Notes under the pieces: model-generated
Databases searched by the model: none
What the model was told of the DNA's origin: nothing
The model's input: the letters and a program-made list of their open reading frames with translations, nothing else
Source: Pseudomonas solani
GTDB taxonomy: Bacteria > Pseudomonadota > Gammaproteobacteria > Pseudomonadales > Pseudomonadaceae
Assembly (NCBI RefSeq): GCF_026072635.1
Contig: NZ_AP023081.1
Location: 5,948,501 to 6,012,500 of the forward strand
Length of the DNA: 64,000 nt
Direction of reading: 5' to 3'
In this document: in pieces, positions 35,298-43,822 of the stretch
How the letters are laid out: each line of letters starts with the position of its first letter
Position numbering within the stretch: position 1 is the first letter of the stretch
Position numbers and translations under genes: made by a program

Positions 35298-35316
35298 AAT
35301 GATAATCGTTATCATA
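35298..35316. promoter_or_regulatory. Fur box upstream of the sigma gene
   Basis: AATGATAATCGTTATCATA contains a perfect ATGATAA-TCG-TTATCAT inverted repeat (35299-35315) that closely follows the Fur consensus. It sits between the ECF sigma gene and oxyR, about 40 bases before the sigma start, so iron should repress this sigma-FecR-receptor unit. Confidence 0.9.
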
Positions 35317-35354
35317 CATGTCGCCCCGCCCCTCCACCAGAGCCCGCGCGCCGA

Positions 35355-36260
35355 TCAGCCGTCTTCCCTACCCGGCCCACGGGATACCGAGCACAGGCGC
35401 ACCGAGTCGGCCAGCACGTCGATGGCGCGCGGCCTGGGGAAGCTGGCGCGCCAGGCGATGGCCACCTGGCGGAACGGCACCGGCGCGCTGAAGGGGCGGA
35501 TGGCCACGGAGCCCGGCGAGTAGTGGTGGCCGCTCACCGCCGAATGGGGCAGCACCGAGACGCCGAGCCCGGAGGCGACCATGTGGCGGATGGTTTCCAG
35601 GGAGCTGGATTCCACGCTGGCACGCTGGGTGGCCGGGCACACCTCCAGCACCCGCTCGCGGAAGCAGTGGCCCTCCCCCAGGATCAGCAGTTCGGCATCC
35701 TCCAGCGCCTCGGCCGAGAGACGCTGCTCGGCCGCCAGCGGGTGGTCGGCGGGCAGCAGCACACAGAGGGCTTCGTCGTAGAGCACCTTGGTCAGCACAT
35801 CGGGCTCGGAGAACGGCAAGGCGACGATGATGGCGTCCAGCTCGCCTTCCCGCAGCCGCTCGCGCAGCACGTGGGTGAAGTTCTCCTCGATGTACAGCGG
35901 CATCTGCGGGGCCACGGTGTGCAGCTGGGGGATCAGGTGCGGGAGCAGGTAGGGCCCGATGGTGTAGATGGCGCCGACCCGCAGCGGCGAGGACAACTGG
36001 TTGCGCCCGGCGTGGGCCATTTCCAGCACGGCGTTGGCCTCGGCCAGCACCTTGTGCGCCTGCTCGATGATGCTTTCGCCGATGGGGGTGAGGTAGACGG
36101 CGCCCTTGCTGCGCTCGAAGAGCAGCACGCCGAGGTAGTCCTCCAGGCGCTTCATGCCCACGGAAAGGGTCGGTTGGCTGACGTGGCAACGCTCGGCGGC
36201 GCGGCCGAAATGCTGTTCCTGCGCCAGGGCAACGGCGTAGCGCAATTCGGTAAGGGTCAT
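35355..36260 (-). CDS. oxyR: Hydrogen peroxide sensor OxyR
   Basis: A 301-residue LysR-type regulator. The N-terminal helix-turn-helix (GRAAERCHVSQPTLSVGMKR) is followed by a substrate domain with the redox pair in GEGHCFRERVLEVC: Cys199 and Cys208, the same numbers as in E. coli OxyR. Peroxide forms a disulphide between them and turns OxyR into an activator of peroxide defence genes. The gene is divergent from katB with 204 bases between starts, so it very likely controls katB-ankB. OxyR proteins often also repress themselves. Confidence 0.95.
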   Translation of the reverse strand: MTLTELRYAVALAQEQHFGRAAERCHVSQPTLSVGMKRLEDYLGVLLFERSKGAVYLTPIGESIIEQAHKVLAEANAVLEMAHAGRNQLSSPLRVGAIYTIGPYLLPHLIPQLHTVAPQMPLYIEENFTHVLRERLREGELDAIIVALPFSEPDVLTKVLYDEALCVLLPADHPLAAEQRLSAEALEDAELLILGEGHCFRERVLEVCPATQRASVESSSLETIRHMVASGLGVSVLPHSAVSGHHYSPGSVAIRPFSAPVPFRQVAIAWRASFPRPRAIDVLADSVRLCSVSRGPGREDG

Positions 36261-36464
36261 GGGTCGTCCTGCGTGCGAGCCGCTTGCGCGGCCTCCTGGT
36301 GAAATCGGGGTGGGGCTTGTACCCGAGAACTCTAAGCAGGCGGCGCGCGTAGGACCTTTAATATTTCCTAATCGCCAGGCTGACCAAATCCTATTATCCG
36401 CCCCCTCCCGCGCTCCCTATGGTTCAGGCCGCAACACCCGAACCAGAGACATCAGGAGACGCAA
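36261..36464. promoter_or_regulatory. Divergent oxyR-katB regulatory region
   Basis: This 204-base region separates two divergent peroxide genes and should carry the OxyR site. An AT-rich patch (ACCTTTAATATTTCCTAATC, 36353-36372) and CCTATTATC (36391-36399) stand out from the GC-rich background and are candidates for the OxyR contact and the katB -10 box. Exact boxes cannot be fixed by eye. Confidence 0.55.
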
Positions 36465-37991
36465 ATGTCCAGATTCCAACGCACCGCCCCCGGCCTGCTG
36501 GCGGCGGCATGCCTGTTCAATCTTTCCATGGCTGTGGGTGCACCACTGACCCGTGACAACGGCGCCCCCGTAGGCGACAACCAGCACTCTCAGACAGCCG
36601 GGCCGAATGGTTCCGTGCTGCTGCAGGACGTGCAGTTGATCCAGAAGCTGCAGCGCTTCGACCGCGAACGCATCCCCGAACGGGTGGTGCACGCCCGGGG
36701 TACCGGCGCCCACGGCGAGTTCGTCGCCTCGGCGGACATCGCCGACCTGACCGTCGCCAAGGTCTTCCGCAACGGCGAGCGCACCCCGGTGTTCGTGCGC
36801 TTCTCCTCGGTGGTGCACGGCAACCACTCCCCGGAAACCCTGCGTGACCCGCGCGGCTTCGCCACCAAGTTCTACACCGCCGACGGCAACTGGGACCTGG
36901 TGGGCAACAACTTCCCCACCTTCTTCATCCGCGACGCCATCAAGTTCCCGGACATGGTCCACGCCTTCAAGCCGGACCCGCGCACCAACCTGGACGACGA
37001 CTCGCGCCGCTTCGACTTCTTCTCCCACGTGCCGGAGTCCATCCGCACCCTCACCCTGCTCTACTCCAACGAAGGCACCCCGGCCGGCTACCGCTTCATG
37101 GACGGCAACGGCGTGCACGCCTACAAGCTGGTCAACGCCAAGGGCGAGACGCACTACGTGAAGTTCCACTGGAAGACCCTGCAGGGCATCCGCAACCTCG
37201 ACCCGAAGGAAGTCGAGGCCGTCCAGGGCAAGGACTACAGCCACATGACCACCGACCTGGTGAACGCCATCGCCAAGGGTGACTACCCGAAGTGGGACCT
37301 GTACATCCAGGTGCTCGAGCCCAAGGACCTGGCGCGCTTCGACTTCGACCCGCTGGACGCCACCAAGGTCTGGCCCGACGTGCCCGAGCGCAAGATCGGC
37401 CAGATGGTGCTCAACCGTAACGTCGACAACTTCTTCCAGGAAGCCGAGCAGGTCGCCCTCGCGCCCTCCAACCTGGTGCCGGGCATCGAGCCCTCCGAAG
37501 ACCGCCTGCTGCAGGGCCGCGTGTTCGCCTACGCCGACACCCAGCTCTACCGCGTGGGCACCAACGGCCTGTCGCTGCCGGTGAACAAGCCCCGTGGTGC
37601 GGTGAACAACGGCAACCAGGACGGCAGCATGAACGTCGGCCACACCAGCAGCGGCGTGAACTACGAGCCGAGCCGCCTGCAGCCCCGCGAAGCCACCGCC
37701 AGCGCCCGCTACGTCGAGACGCCGCTGCAGGGCAGCACCCAGCAGCGCGGTATCCAGAGCGAGCAGAACTTCAAGCAGGCCGGTGACCTGTACCGCTCCT
37801 ACGGCAAGAAGGACCAACAGGACCTGGTCAACAGCTTCGGCCAGTCCCTCGCCGGCACCGACAGCGAGAGCAAGCACATCATGCTGTCCTTCCTCTACAA
37901 GGCCGATGCCGACTACGGCACCCGTGTCACCAAGGTGGCCGGTGGCGACCTGGCCAAGGTGAAAGCCCTGGCCGCCAAGCTCACCGACTGA
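36465..37991 (+). CDS. katB: Periplasmic monofunctional catalase KatB
   Basis: A 508-residue haem catalase with a cleavable signal (about residues 1-25, AVGAPL). It has the distal His in RVVHARGTGAHGEF, the distal Asn in GNNFPTFFIRD, and the proximal Tyr in RVFAYADTQLYRVG. The size and signal match Pseudomonas KatB, the peroxide-induced catalase, which breaks hydrogen peroxide into water and oxygen. It is followed by ankB at 49 bases, as in P. aeruginosa, where the two are co-induced by OxyR. A stem at 38002-38025 separates the two genes. Confidence 0.95.
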   Translation: MSRFQRTAPGLLAAACLFNLSMAVGAPLTRDNGAPVGDNQHSQTAGPNGSVLLQDVQLIQKLQRFDRERIPERVVHARGTGAHGEFVASADIADLTVAKVFRNGERTPVFVRFSSVVHGNHSPETLRDPRGFATKFYTADGNWDLVGNNFPTFFIRDAIKFPDMVHAFKPDPRTNLDDDSRRFDFFSHVPESIRTLTLLYSNEGTPAGYRFMDGNGVHAYKLVNAKGETHYVKFHWKTLQGIRNLDPKEVEAVQGKDYSHMTTDLVNAIAKGDYPKWDLYIQVLEPKDLARFDFDPLDATKVWPDVPERKIGQMVLNRNVDNFFQEAEQVALAPSNLVPGIEPSEDRLLQGRVFAYADTQLYRVGTNGLSLPVNKPRGAVNNGNQDGSMNVGHTSSGVNYEPSRLQPREATASARYVETPLQGSTQQRGIQSEQNFKQAGDLYRSYGKKDQQDLVNSFGQSLAGTDSESKHIMLSFLYKADADYGTRVTKVAGGDLAKVKALAAKLTD

Positions 37992-38001
37992 CCCACCCAA
38001 C

Positions 38002-38025
38002 GCCGGCCCGCACACGCGGGCCGGC
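38002..38025 (+). terminator. Intercistronic stem between katB and ankB
   Basis: GCCGGCCCGC (38002-38011) pairs perfectly with GCGGGCCGGC (38016-38025) around an ACAC loop. There is almost no T run after it, so it probably stabilises katB mRNA or partly stops transcription before ankB. Confidence 0.6.
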
Positions 38026-38040
38026 TTACGGAGGCCCGAG

Positions 38041-38570
38041 ATGAAATACACACTTCTCACCCTGCTGCTCTGGGTCGGCCTGGCCCAGGCCGAGCCATCA
38101 CCCGACCCGGCCACCATCAAAGCCGAACTGGCCCAACGCTATTTCGACGCCGCGCGCGAAGGCCGGCTGGATGTGCTCCAGGCCTTCATCGACGCCGGCT
38201 ACGACCTGAACACGCAAGACACCAAGGGCTACAGCGCCCTGATCCTCACCGCCTACCACGGCCACGCCGAAGCGGTGGACGCCCTGCTCGCCGCCGGCGC
38301 CGATCCCTGCCTGCAGGACGCCCGCGGCAACACCGCGCTGATGGGCGCCATCTTCAAGGCCGAGCTGAGCATCGCCCACCGCCTGATGAACGCCGCCTGC
38401 CCCACCGACCAGCGCAACGCCGCCGGGCAGACCGCCGCCATGTACGCCGCGCTGTTCCAGCGCACCCAACTGCTGGATCAGTTGCGCGAGCAAGGCGCCG
38501 ACATGCAATTGAAGGACGCCCTCGGCAACGATGCCGAAAGCCTCGCGCGGGGGAGATCCGTACCCGTTGA
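38041..38570 (+). CDS. ankB: Ankyrin-repeat protein AnkB, 3' end frame-broken
   Basis: A secreted or membrane-anchored ankyrin protein. A signal segment (LLTLLLWVGLAQAE) leads into ankyrin repeats (AREGRLDVLQAFIDAGYDLN, KGYSALILTAYHGHAEAVDA, GNTALMGAIF, GQTAAMYAALF, LRE.GADMQLKDALGNDAES). In P. aeruginosa AnkB is co-transcribed with katB and is needed for full KatB activity. The frame as written reads on into a repeat element to 38961. Adding one G to the five-G run at 38549-38553 gives SLARGEIRTR and a stop at 38568-38570, a natural end before the repeat. So the last few codons are probably frame-broken by an assembly error. Confidence 0.85.
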
Positions 38571-38612
38571 GGGGGTTGGTGATCACAGAGGCGGCAGCGC
38601 TGCGCACCGCTG

Positions 38613-39167
38613 GGCGAATGAATTGGCTCTGTCTGCGTTAGCTGTTGTGGTTTTAATGCAGGCGCTCAAGCACGGTGCTTTCCGGGCACCCAAGGGTTTG
38701 TGCCACCTCCACCGCATGGGTTTCGCTTCGCTCTACACCATCCTACGAAAGCCTGTGCGCACCACGTGGCGATGCGCTGGACGAAGAAAGTTGGAGCAGC
38801 CGCCAACGCCCCTCCAGGAGGCCGAACGCAGTCGTTGCGCCGGGGGACGAGCGGCATGGATGCCGCGAGAGGCGCGCCAGGCCATGGATGGCCCATCGCG
38901 CCGGCCCCCAGACGACGCTTGCGGCGAACGCACTTCAGTGCGGCCCGAAGGGCGAGCGTAGCGAGTAACGGCGATGGAGTGAGGGAACTCGACGCAGTCG
39001 GGCCGGATGATGGGGCAAGCCCTTTTGGTTCCTTTTCTGGCGACATGGCGACTGAGAAAAGGGACTCGCCCGGGTGGGCGAAACCAGAAACATCACCAGA
39101 GCTCAGCAATCAGCTGGACTCAAATCCTCTAGCAACACTTAACGCAGACAGAGCCAATGAATTCGCC
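38613..39167. repeat. Repeat element copy A with 35-base terminal inverted repeats
   Basis: A 555-base non-coding element. The left end, from GGCGAATGAATTGGCTCTGT (38613) to 38647, and the right end (39133-39167) are inverted copies of each other and share the core ATTGGCTCTGTCTGCGTTA. Inside are Pseudomonas interspersed-repeat pieces, such as ACCGCATGGGTTTCGCTTCG and the GGACGAGCGGCATGGATGCC block. The same element in reverse orientation is at 57351-59115. It lies 43 bases after the ankB stop. Confidence 0.85.
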
Positions 39168-39584
39168 CCTACAGAGTTCCCCTCAGCCGCCACCCGAGGG
39201 TGAGCACGGGTGGGCGGGTGGGCTTCAGCCCACCAATTCCCGATGCACATGGCCGACCAAAACCCCTCGCCCCCTCCCCACGCAAACGCCTTTCCGGCAT
39301 ATCGACAAGCACGAAAAGTTCGGTTGCGCGGGGCTCTGTAGCGGCGCCCTTACAGGGCTCCCGGGCGCTCCGACAACCGGTCGCTCCGCACGGCCTGCGG
39401 GCGATGGGCGGCGCTATGCAGGGCCTGGCGCAGTCGCATACTCACCGGGCCATGCGCACGTGGTACGCATGACACGACCCTAAAAAAGGAACCTTCCAGG
39501 GGTGTCGTACCGGCGTCATGCAATGGCTCGCGTGGTTCGGAGTACGGGCAGGGTGCGCCCCTTGTTGAATAGGAGTGTTCAACG
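39168..39584. other. Intergenic region before the metalloprotease
   Basis: These 417 bases after copy A hold a short inverted repeat (GGTGGGCTTCAGCCCACC near 39219-39236) and otherwise no convincing gene. The final part, ending CTTGTTGAATAGGAGTGTTC at 39562-39581, carries the AGGAG ribosome site of the metalloprotease. Its promoter should be in this region, but no clear boxes stand out. Confidence 0.5.
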
Positions 39585-41681
39585 ATGTCCAGCCTCGACA
39601 AAACCCCACCCATGCCTGATGTATTGCCGCCCGAGCAGGAAGACGCCCGAACGGCCAGCGCCCTCCCCCCTATCAGCGAACTCCCCAGGCAAGTGCCCGG
39701 CCCGATCATCGTGCCGCCGCTGCGCAGCATCCGCCCCGGTTGCTGGCTGCTCAACTACAAGCCCACCGGCGCGCCGCTGGTGTCCTATGACGGCACCCTG
39801 CGCGTGGAATCCCACAGCGCCGGCCGCACCGCCAGCGGCGACCTCTACCAGCGGCCAACCCTCTTCCTGCCGCTGCCCATCGCCTCGCCGATCCCGCTGC
39901 TCGGCAGCCGCCCGGAAACCAGCCTGAAGCCCATCCTCCTGGCCGGACCCAACCCCGCCTCGGGCATCCCGATCCTGTCGCGCTCGCGCTACCGCTACTA
40001 CATCCGCGTCACCTCGCTGCCGGAGAACTTCTACCTGGGCAACAGCTTCCACCTCGGCTTCGAGCTGTGGCGCTTCACCGCCCCCAACAGCTGGGCGCTG
40101 GACTCCAAGCTGACCACGCAGATGGTGCGCATGGCAGGGCCGGCGGGCTATCCCTCGCCCTCCGACTACGCCGAGGGTGATGTGAAGAACGCCGCCAACG
40201 CGGTGATCGGGCGCATGACCATGGGCTGGCTGTCGAGCTACTACCGCCGCTGCACCGTGGAGATCGACACCGTCTCCGGCTCCGAGCAGCCGACCAACAG
40301 CGGCCTAGGGCACACCTGGCAGACGGTGATGGACGCCGTGGGCTGGCAGGTGGCGGTGAACCTCAGCGACACCAACGTCGCCGAGGCCAGCGGCAACTCC
40401 TGGTCCGACGCCGAGATGCATGCGGCGATGCTGGCGCGGCGCGCGGTGGTCAACCTCGACACCGAGTGGCGCTACCACGTGCTGGCGGTGAAGAACATCG
40501 ATTCCACCCCGCGCGGGATCATGTACGACAACGGCGGCACCGACTCCAACAACGTACCCCGCGAGGGCATCGGCATCGCCTCCCACTGGACCATCGCAGC
40601 CGGCTGGGGAACGGTCAGCGGCAAGCGCTTCGGCACCGCGGCGGCGCCCTACTTCCGCACCGCCGTGCACGAGATCGGCCACGCCATGGGCCTGTACCAC
40701 AACTCGGCGGACTTCGGCTTCATGTGCACCAGCGACGTGATCGCCGCCGCCGGCACCCCGGCCACGCCCTTCCCCAGCAACATCCAGTGGTCCTTCCACC
40801 CGGACAACCTCAAGCAACTGCGCCATTACCCCGACCCCTTCGTGCGTCCCGGCTCGGTGGCCTTCGGTAGCGCCTCCACGGCGATGCCGAGCATCACCCC
40901 GACGGACCTCGAAGCCGAGGTGCTGGGCCTGGACCTGGACGTCACCCCGCTGCTCGGCGAACTGCCCCTGGGCGCGCCGGTGCGAGTCGGCATCGCCCTG
41001 GTCAACCGAGGCGACCAACCGGTGAGGGTACCGGCCAACCTGAGCCTGAAGAGCGACTTCGTCAGCGGCAGCGTCATCGACCCCGCCGGCACTACGCGCA
41101 GCTACCGCACCCTCGTGCATTGCATCGAAGACCAGCCCTACGCCCTGCTGCAACCGGGTGAGCGCATCAGCGAATCCATGACCCTGATGCGCGGCGCCGA
41201 AGGCGCGCTGTTCGGCGTCCCCGGCGTGCACGAGGTGAAGGTGGAAGTGCACTGGGAGATCGACGGCATGGTCGCCCATGCCGCCGGCAGCGCCACGGTG
41301 ATGGTCACCGCAGCGGTCGAGGCACGCCACGCCGAAGCCGCCCATCGGGTGCTCTCGACGCCCGACGCGCACCTGGTGCTGGCCATCGGTGGCGACCACC
41401 TCACCGAGGGCCTGGACGCCATCCAGGCGGCGCTGGATTCGCCGGTGCTCAAGCCACACTTCGCCGCCATCGCGGCCAAGCGGCTGGCCAAGCGTTTCCA
41501 CAAACGCAAGGCCGATCCGAAGAACGCCAGCGCATTGCTTGACTACGATACGGTGATGAGCGACGCCGAACGCAGCAAGCTGACCACCCTCATCAGCGAT
41601 GCCGGTGGTGTGCTCAAGGACCTCGGCAAGGCGCCGAAGGCCCGAGCCAGGCCCACCAACCTGGCGGCCGGCGCCAAGTAG
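39585..41681 (+). CDS. Metzincin-like zinc metalloprotease
   Basis: A 698-residue protein with the long metzincin zinc site HEIGHAMGLYH: ligands His362, His366 and His372, catalytic Glu363. A Met-turn follows at Met380 (FGFMCTS). No signal peptide is seen; the first 45 residues are proline-rich and disordered. The region before the site (about residues 60-355) and the immunoglobulin-like part after it (about 445-590, VRVGIALVNRGDQPVRVPAN) have no family I can name. A clean AGGAG ribosome site precedes 39585. A 99-residue beta-rich protein follows. Secretion, if any, must use a non-Sec route; no type I or II genes are near. Confidence 0.75.
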   Translation: MSSLDKTPPMPDVLPPEQEDARTASALPPISELPRQVPGPIIVPPLRSIRPGCWLLNYKPTGAPLVSYDGTLRVESHSAGRTASGDLYQRPTLFLPLPIASPIPLLGSRPETSLKPILLAGPNPASGIPILSRSRYRYYIRVTSLPENFYLGNSFHLGFELWRFTAPNSWALDSKLTTQMVRMAGPAGYPSPSDYAEGDVKNAANAVIGRMTMGWLSSYYRRCTVEIDTVSGSEQPTNSGLGHTWQTVMDAVGWQVAVNLSDTNVAEASGNSWSDAEMHAAMLARRAVVNLDTEWRYHVLAVKNIDSTPRGIMYDNGGTDSNNVPREGIGIASHWTIAAGWGTVSGKRFGTAAAPYFRTAVHEIGHAMGLYHNSADFGFMCTSDVIAAAGTPATPFPSNIQWSFHPDNLKQLRHYPDPFVRPGSVAFGSASTAMPSITPTDLEAEVLGLDLDVTPLLGELPLGAPVRVGIALVNRGDQPVRVPANLSLKSDFVSGSVIDPAGTTRSYRTLVHCIEDQPYALLQPGERISESMTLMRGAEGALFGVPGVHEVKVEVHWEIDGMVAHAAGSATVMVTAAVEARHAEAAHRVLSTPDAHLVLAIGGDHLTEGLDAIQAALDSPVLKPHFAAIAAKRLAKRFHKRKADPKNASALLDYDTVMSDAERSKLTTLISDAGGVLKDLGKAPKARARPTNLAAGAK

Positions 41682-41692
41682 GGGCGACAGGA

Positions 41693-41726
41693 CCGGTGCG
41701 AGGTGCCCCCAGGCACCCCGCACCGG
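41693..41726 (+). promoter_or_regulatory. Stem-loop between protease and small partner gene
   Basis: CCGGTGCG (41693-41700) pairs with CGCACCGG (41719-41726), with an inner GGTGCC/GGCACC pair. It lies between the metalloprotease and the small gene. With no T run it probably adjusts relative expression or mRNA stability. Confidence 0.5.
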
Positions 41727-41744
41727 CAACCACCGGAGCACGAC

Positions 41745-42044
41745 ATGACCGACCTGGAAAACCAACTGCTGGGGCAATGGCGCAAGAGCCAGTCCCCACC
41801 CTGCGCCACCAAGTACGCCAGCAGCCTGCGCTTCGACGCCAACGGCCTGTACAGCGGCACCCCCGACGCCCCCGGCGGCTTCACCTGGTGGGACAGCGGC
41901 ACCTGGCACATCGAGAGCCCCGGCCGCGTCACCCTCTCCACCGCCAACGATGCGCTGGTGAGCTACGGCTACAGCCTCGACGCCGACGGCCTCACCTTCA
42001 CCGATCCCAGCGGCTGCCGCTTCAGCTACCGACGCGAGCATTGA
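41745..42044 (+). CDS. Small beta-rich protein, possible protease inhibitor
   Basis: A 99-residue soluble protein that starts LENQLLGQWRKSQSPPCATK and continues as short beta strands (YASSLRFDANGLYSGTPD, SGTWHIESPGRVTLSTANDA), a lipocalin-like pattern. Two Cys (PPCATK, SGCRFSY) could make a disulphide. It lies 63 bases after a metalloprotease gene in the same direction. Pseudomonas AprI inhibits AprA from a similar position and fold type, but has a signal peptide, which this lacks. An inhibitory or chaperone role is inference from position. Confidence 0.55.
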   Translation: MTDLENQLLGQWRKSQSPPCATKYASSLRFDANGLYSGTPDAPGGFTWWDSGTWHIESPGRVTLSTANDALVSYGYSLDADGLTFTDPSGCRFSYRREH

Positions 42045-42054
42045 GCCGCCCCCC

Positions 42055-42115
42055 GTAGGTCGGGTGAAACCCGACATCCCGGCATCACTTTGCCCGCGGG
42101 TTTCACCCGCCCTAC
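42055..42115. repeat. Interspersed inverted repeat
   Basis: A GTAGGTCGGGTGAAACCCG arm is mirrored by CGGGTTTCACCCGCCCTAC, a type of short repeat common between Pseudomonas genes. It lies between the small beta protein and the monooxygenase. Confidence 0.8.
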
Positions 42116-42227
42116 ACCCGGACAAAACCCCCGCGTGCCCGACAACCCGCCAAAGGGCCGGCGAGCAGCGACGGCAAAGCCTGCTATGACTTGCACAACA
42201 CAAGAACAACAAGAAGGAAGGCCGACC

Positions 42228-43721
42228 TTGAACGACCATCACGACGTGCTGATCATCGGCGCCGGGCTCTCGGGCATCGGCATGGGCTGCCACCTGGTGC
42301 GCGAGGCACCGCAGATGGACTTCGCCATCATCGAGCGGCGCCAGGCGGTGGGCGGCACCTGGGACCTGTTCCGCTACCCCGGCATCCGTTCGGACGCCGA
42401 CATGTTCAGCTTCGGCTTCGCCTTCCGCCCCTGGGACCAGCTCAAGACCCTGGCCGACGGCGACACCATCCGCCAGTACATCGAAGACACCGCCCGCGAA
42501 CATGGCGTCGACAGCAGGATCCGCTTCGGCCTGGCCTGCACCGAAGCCTCCTGGTCCAGCCGTGAGCGGCTGTGGACGGTCAAGACCCGTGACGAGGCCA
42601 GCGGCGCGCAGCGGGTGTTCACCGGGCGCTTCCTGGTCTCCTGCGTCGGCTACTACGACTACGACCAGGGCTACCAGCCCGACTTCCCCGGCATGCAGCG
42701 CTTCCAGGGCCGCCTGATCCACCCGCAGCACTGGCCGGAAGACCTCGACTACAGCGGCAAGCGCGTGGTGGTCATCGGCAGCGGCGCCACCGCCGTGACC
42801 CTGGTGCCGGCCATGGCCGAGCGCGCCGGCCACGTCACCATGCTGCAACGCTCGCCCAGCTACATCATCAGCGTGCCCGGCAAGGACGTGGTCTCCGCCG
42901 CCCTGCGCCGCGTGCTGCCCGAGCGCTGGGTCTACGCCATGGCGCGCACGCGCAACATCTGGCTGCAGCGGGTCATCTACAAGGCCGCGCGGCGCTGGCC
43001 GGAGAAGGTCCGCGCCTGGCTGCTGGGCAGCGTGAAAAGGCAGCTCGGCGGCAAGGTCGACATGCGCCACTTCACCCCCAGCTACATGCCCTGGGACGAG
43101 CGCCTCTGCGCGGTGCCCGACGGCGACCTGTTCGCCGCCCTGCGCCAGGGCCGCGCCTCGGTGGTCACCGACCGCATCGCCACGTTCACCGAGCAGGGCA
43201 TCGCCCTGGAATCCGGCGCCGAGCTGCCGGCGGACATCATCATCAGCGCCACCGGCCTGCAACTGCGGGCCCTGGGCGGCATCGACATGGTGGTGGACGG
43301 CCAGCGCAAGAGCCTGTCCGACCGCCTCACCTACAAGGGCGTGCTGGCCCACGGCATCCCCAACATGGGCTCGATATTCGGCTACACCAACGCGCCCTGG
43401 ACGCTCAAGGCCGATATCGCCTCCAGCTACCTGTGCCGCCTGTTCAACCACATGGGCAAGCACGAGCTGGAGGTGTGCACACCCCGCGCGCCGGAGGGCG
43501 AGATGGAGCCGGGCAGCGTCATGGGCGCCCTGCAGTCGGGCTACGTGCAGCGCGGCGGGGACCTGCTGCCGCGCCAGGGCCGCCACCTGCCCTGGCGGGT
43601 GCTCAACCACTACGAGCGCGACCGCGAGATGCTGCTGCGCCAGCCCATCGCCGACCCGGCCCTGGAGTTCGAGCCGGCCCGCGAACCGGTCGGCGCGCCC
43701 CTGGCCACCAACGCTGGCTAG
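42228..43721 (+). CDS. Baeyer-Villiger-type flavin monooxygenase
   Basis: A 497-residue class B flavoprotein monooxygenase. It has the FAD motif GAGLSGIG, the Baeyer-Villiger fingerprint FQGRLIHPQHWP (FxGxxxHxxxWP) near residue 160, and the NADPH motif GSGATAV. It resembles EtaA-type enzymes that insert oxygen into ketones to make esters, or oxidise sulphides and activate some prodrugs. The start is probably TTG at 42228, with GGAAGG six bases upstream; ATG at 42186 would add 14 residues. It stands alone between a repeat and an exported protein gene, and the natural substrate is unknown. Confidence 0.85.
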   Translation: MNDHHDVLIIGAGLSGIGMGCHLVREAPQMDFAIIERRQAVGGTWDLFRYPGIRSDADMFSFGFAFRPWDQLKTLADGDTIRQYIEDTAREHGVDSRIRFGLACTEASWSSRERLWTVKTRDEASGAQRVFTGRFLVSCVGYYDYDQGYQPDFPGMQRFQGRLIHPQHWPEDLDYSGKRVVVIGSGATAVTLVPAMAERAGHVTMLQRSPSYIISVPGKDVVSAALRRVLPERWVYAMARTRNIWLQRVIYKAARRWPEKVRAWLLGSVKRQLGGKVDMRHFTPSYMPWDERLCAVPDGDLFAALRQGRASVVTDRIATFTEQGIALESGAELPADIIISATGLQLRALGGIDMVVDGQRKSLSDRLTYKGVLAHGIPNMGSIFGYTNAPWTLKADIASSYLCRLFNHMGKHELEVCTPRAPEGEMEPGSVMGALQSGYVQRGGDLLPRQGRHLPWRVLNHYERDREMLLRQPIADPALEFEPAREPVGAPLATNAG

Positions 43722-43822
43722 GCCGGCAACGGCCAATCGGCAGAAATGCGAACCGGTCAGCCACTCCGCCCCCCGCAGCGGCGGCTAGAATGTCGGCCTT
43801 TCCCCCACACGGAACCGTCGAC

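Noticed and set aside
38571..38961. Extension of ankB into the repeat element
   Set aside because: The residues come from a non-coding repeat, and one base restores a natural stop at 38570.
40305..43736. Minus-strand frame of 1143 codons
   Set aside because: It spans the metalloprotease, the small partner and the monooxygenase in antisense, with no motif and His/Gln/Val-rich shadow composition.
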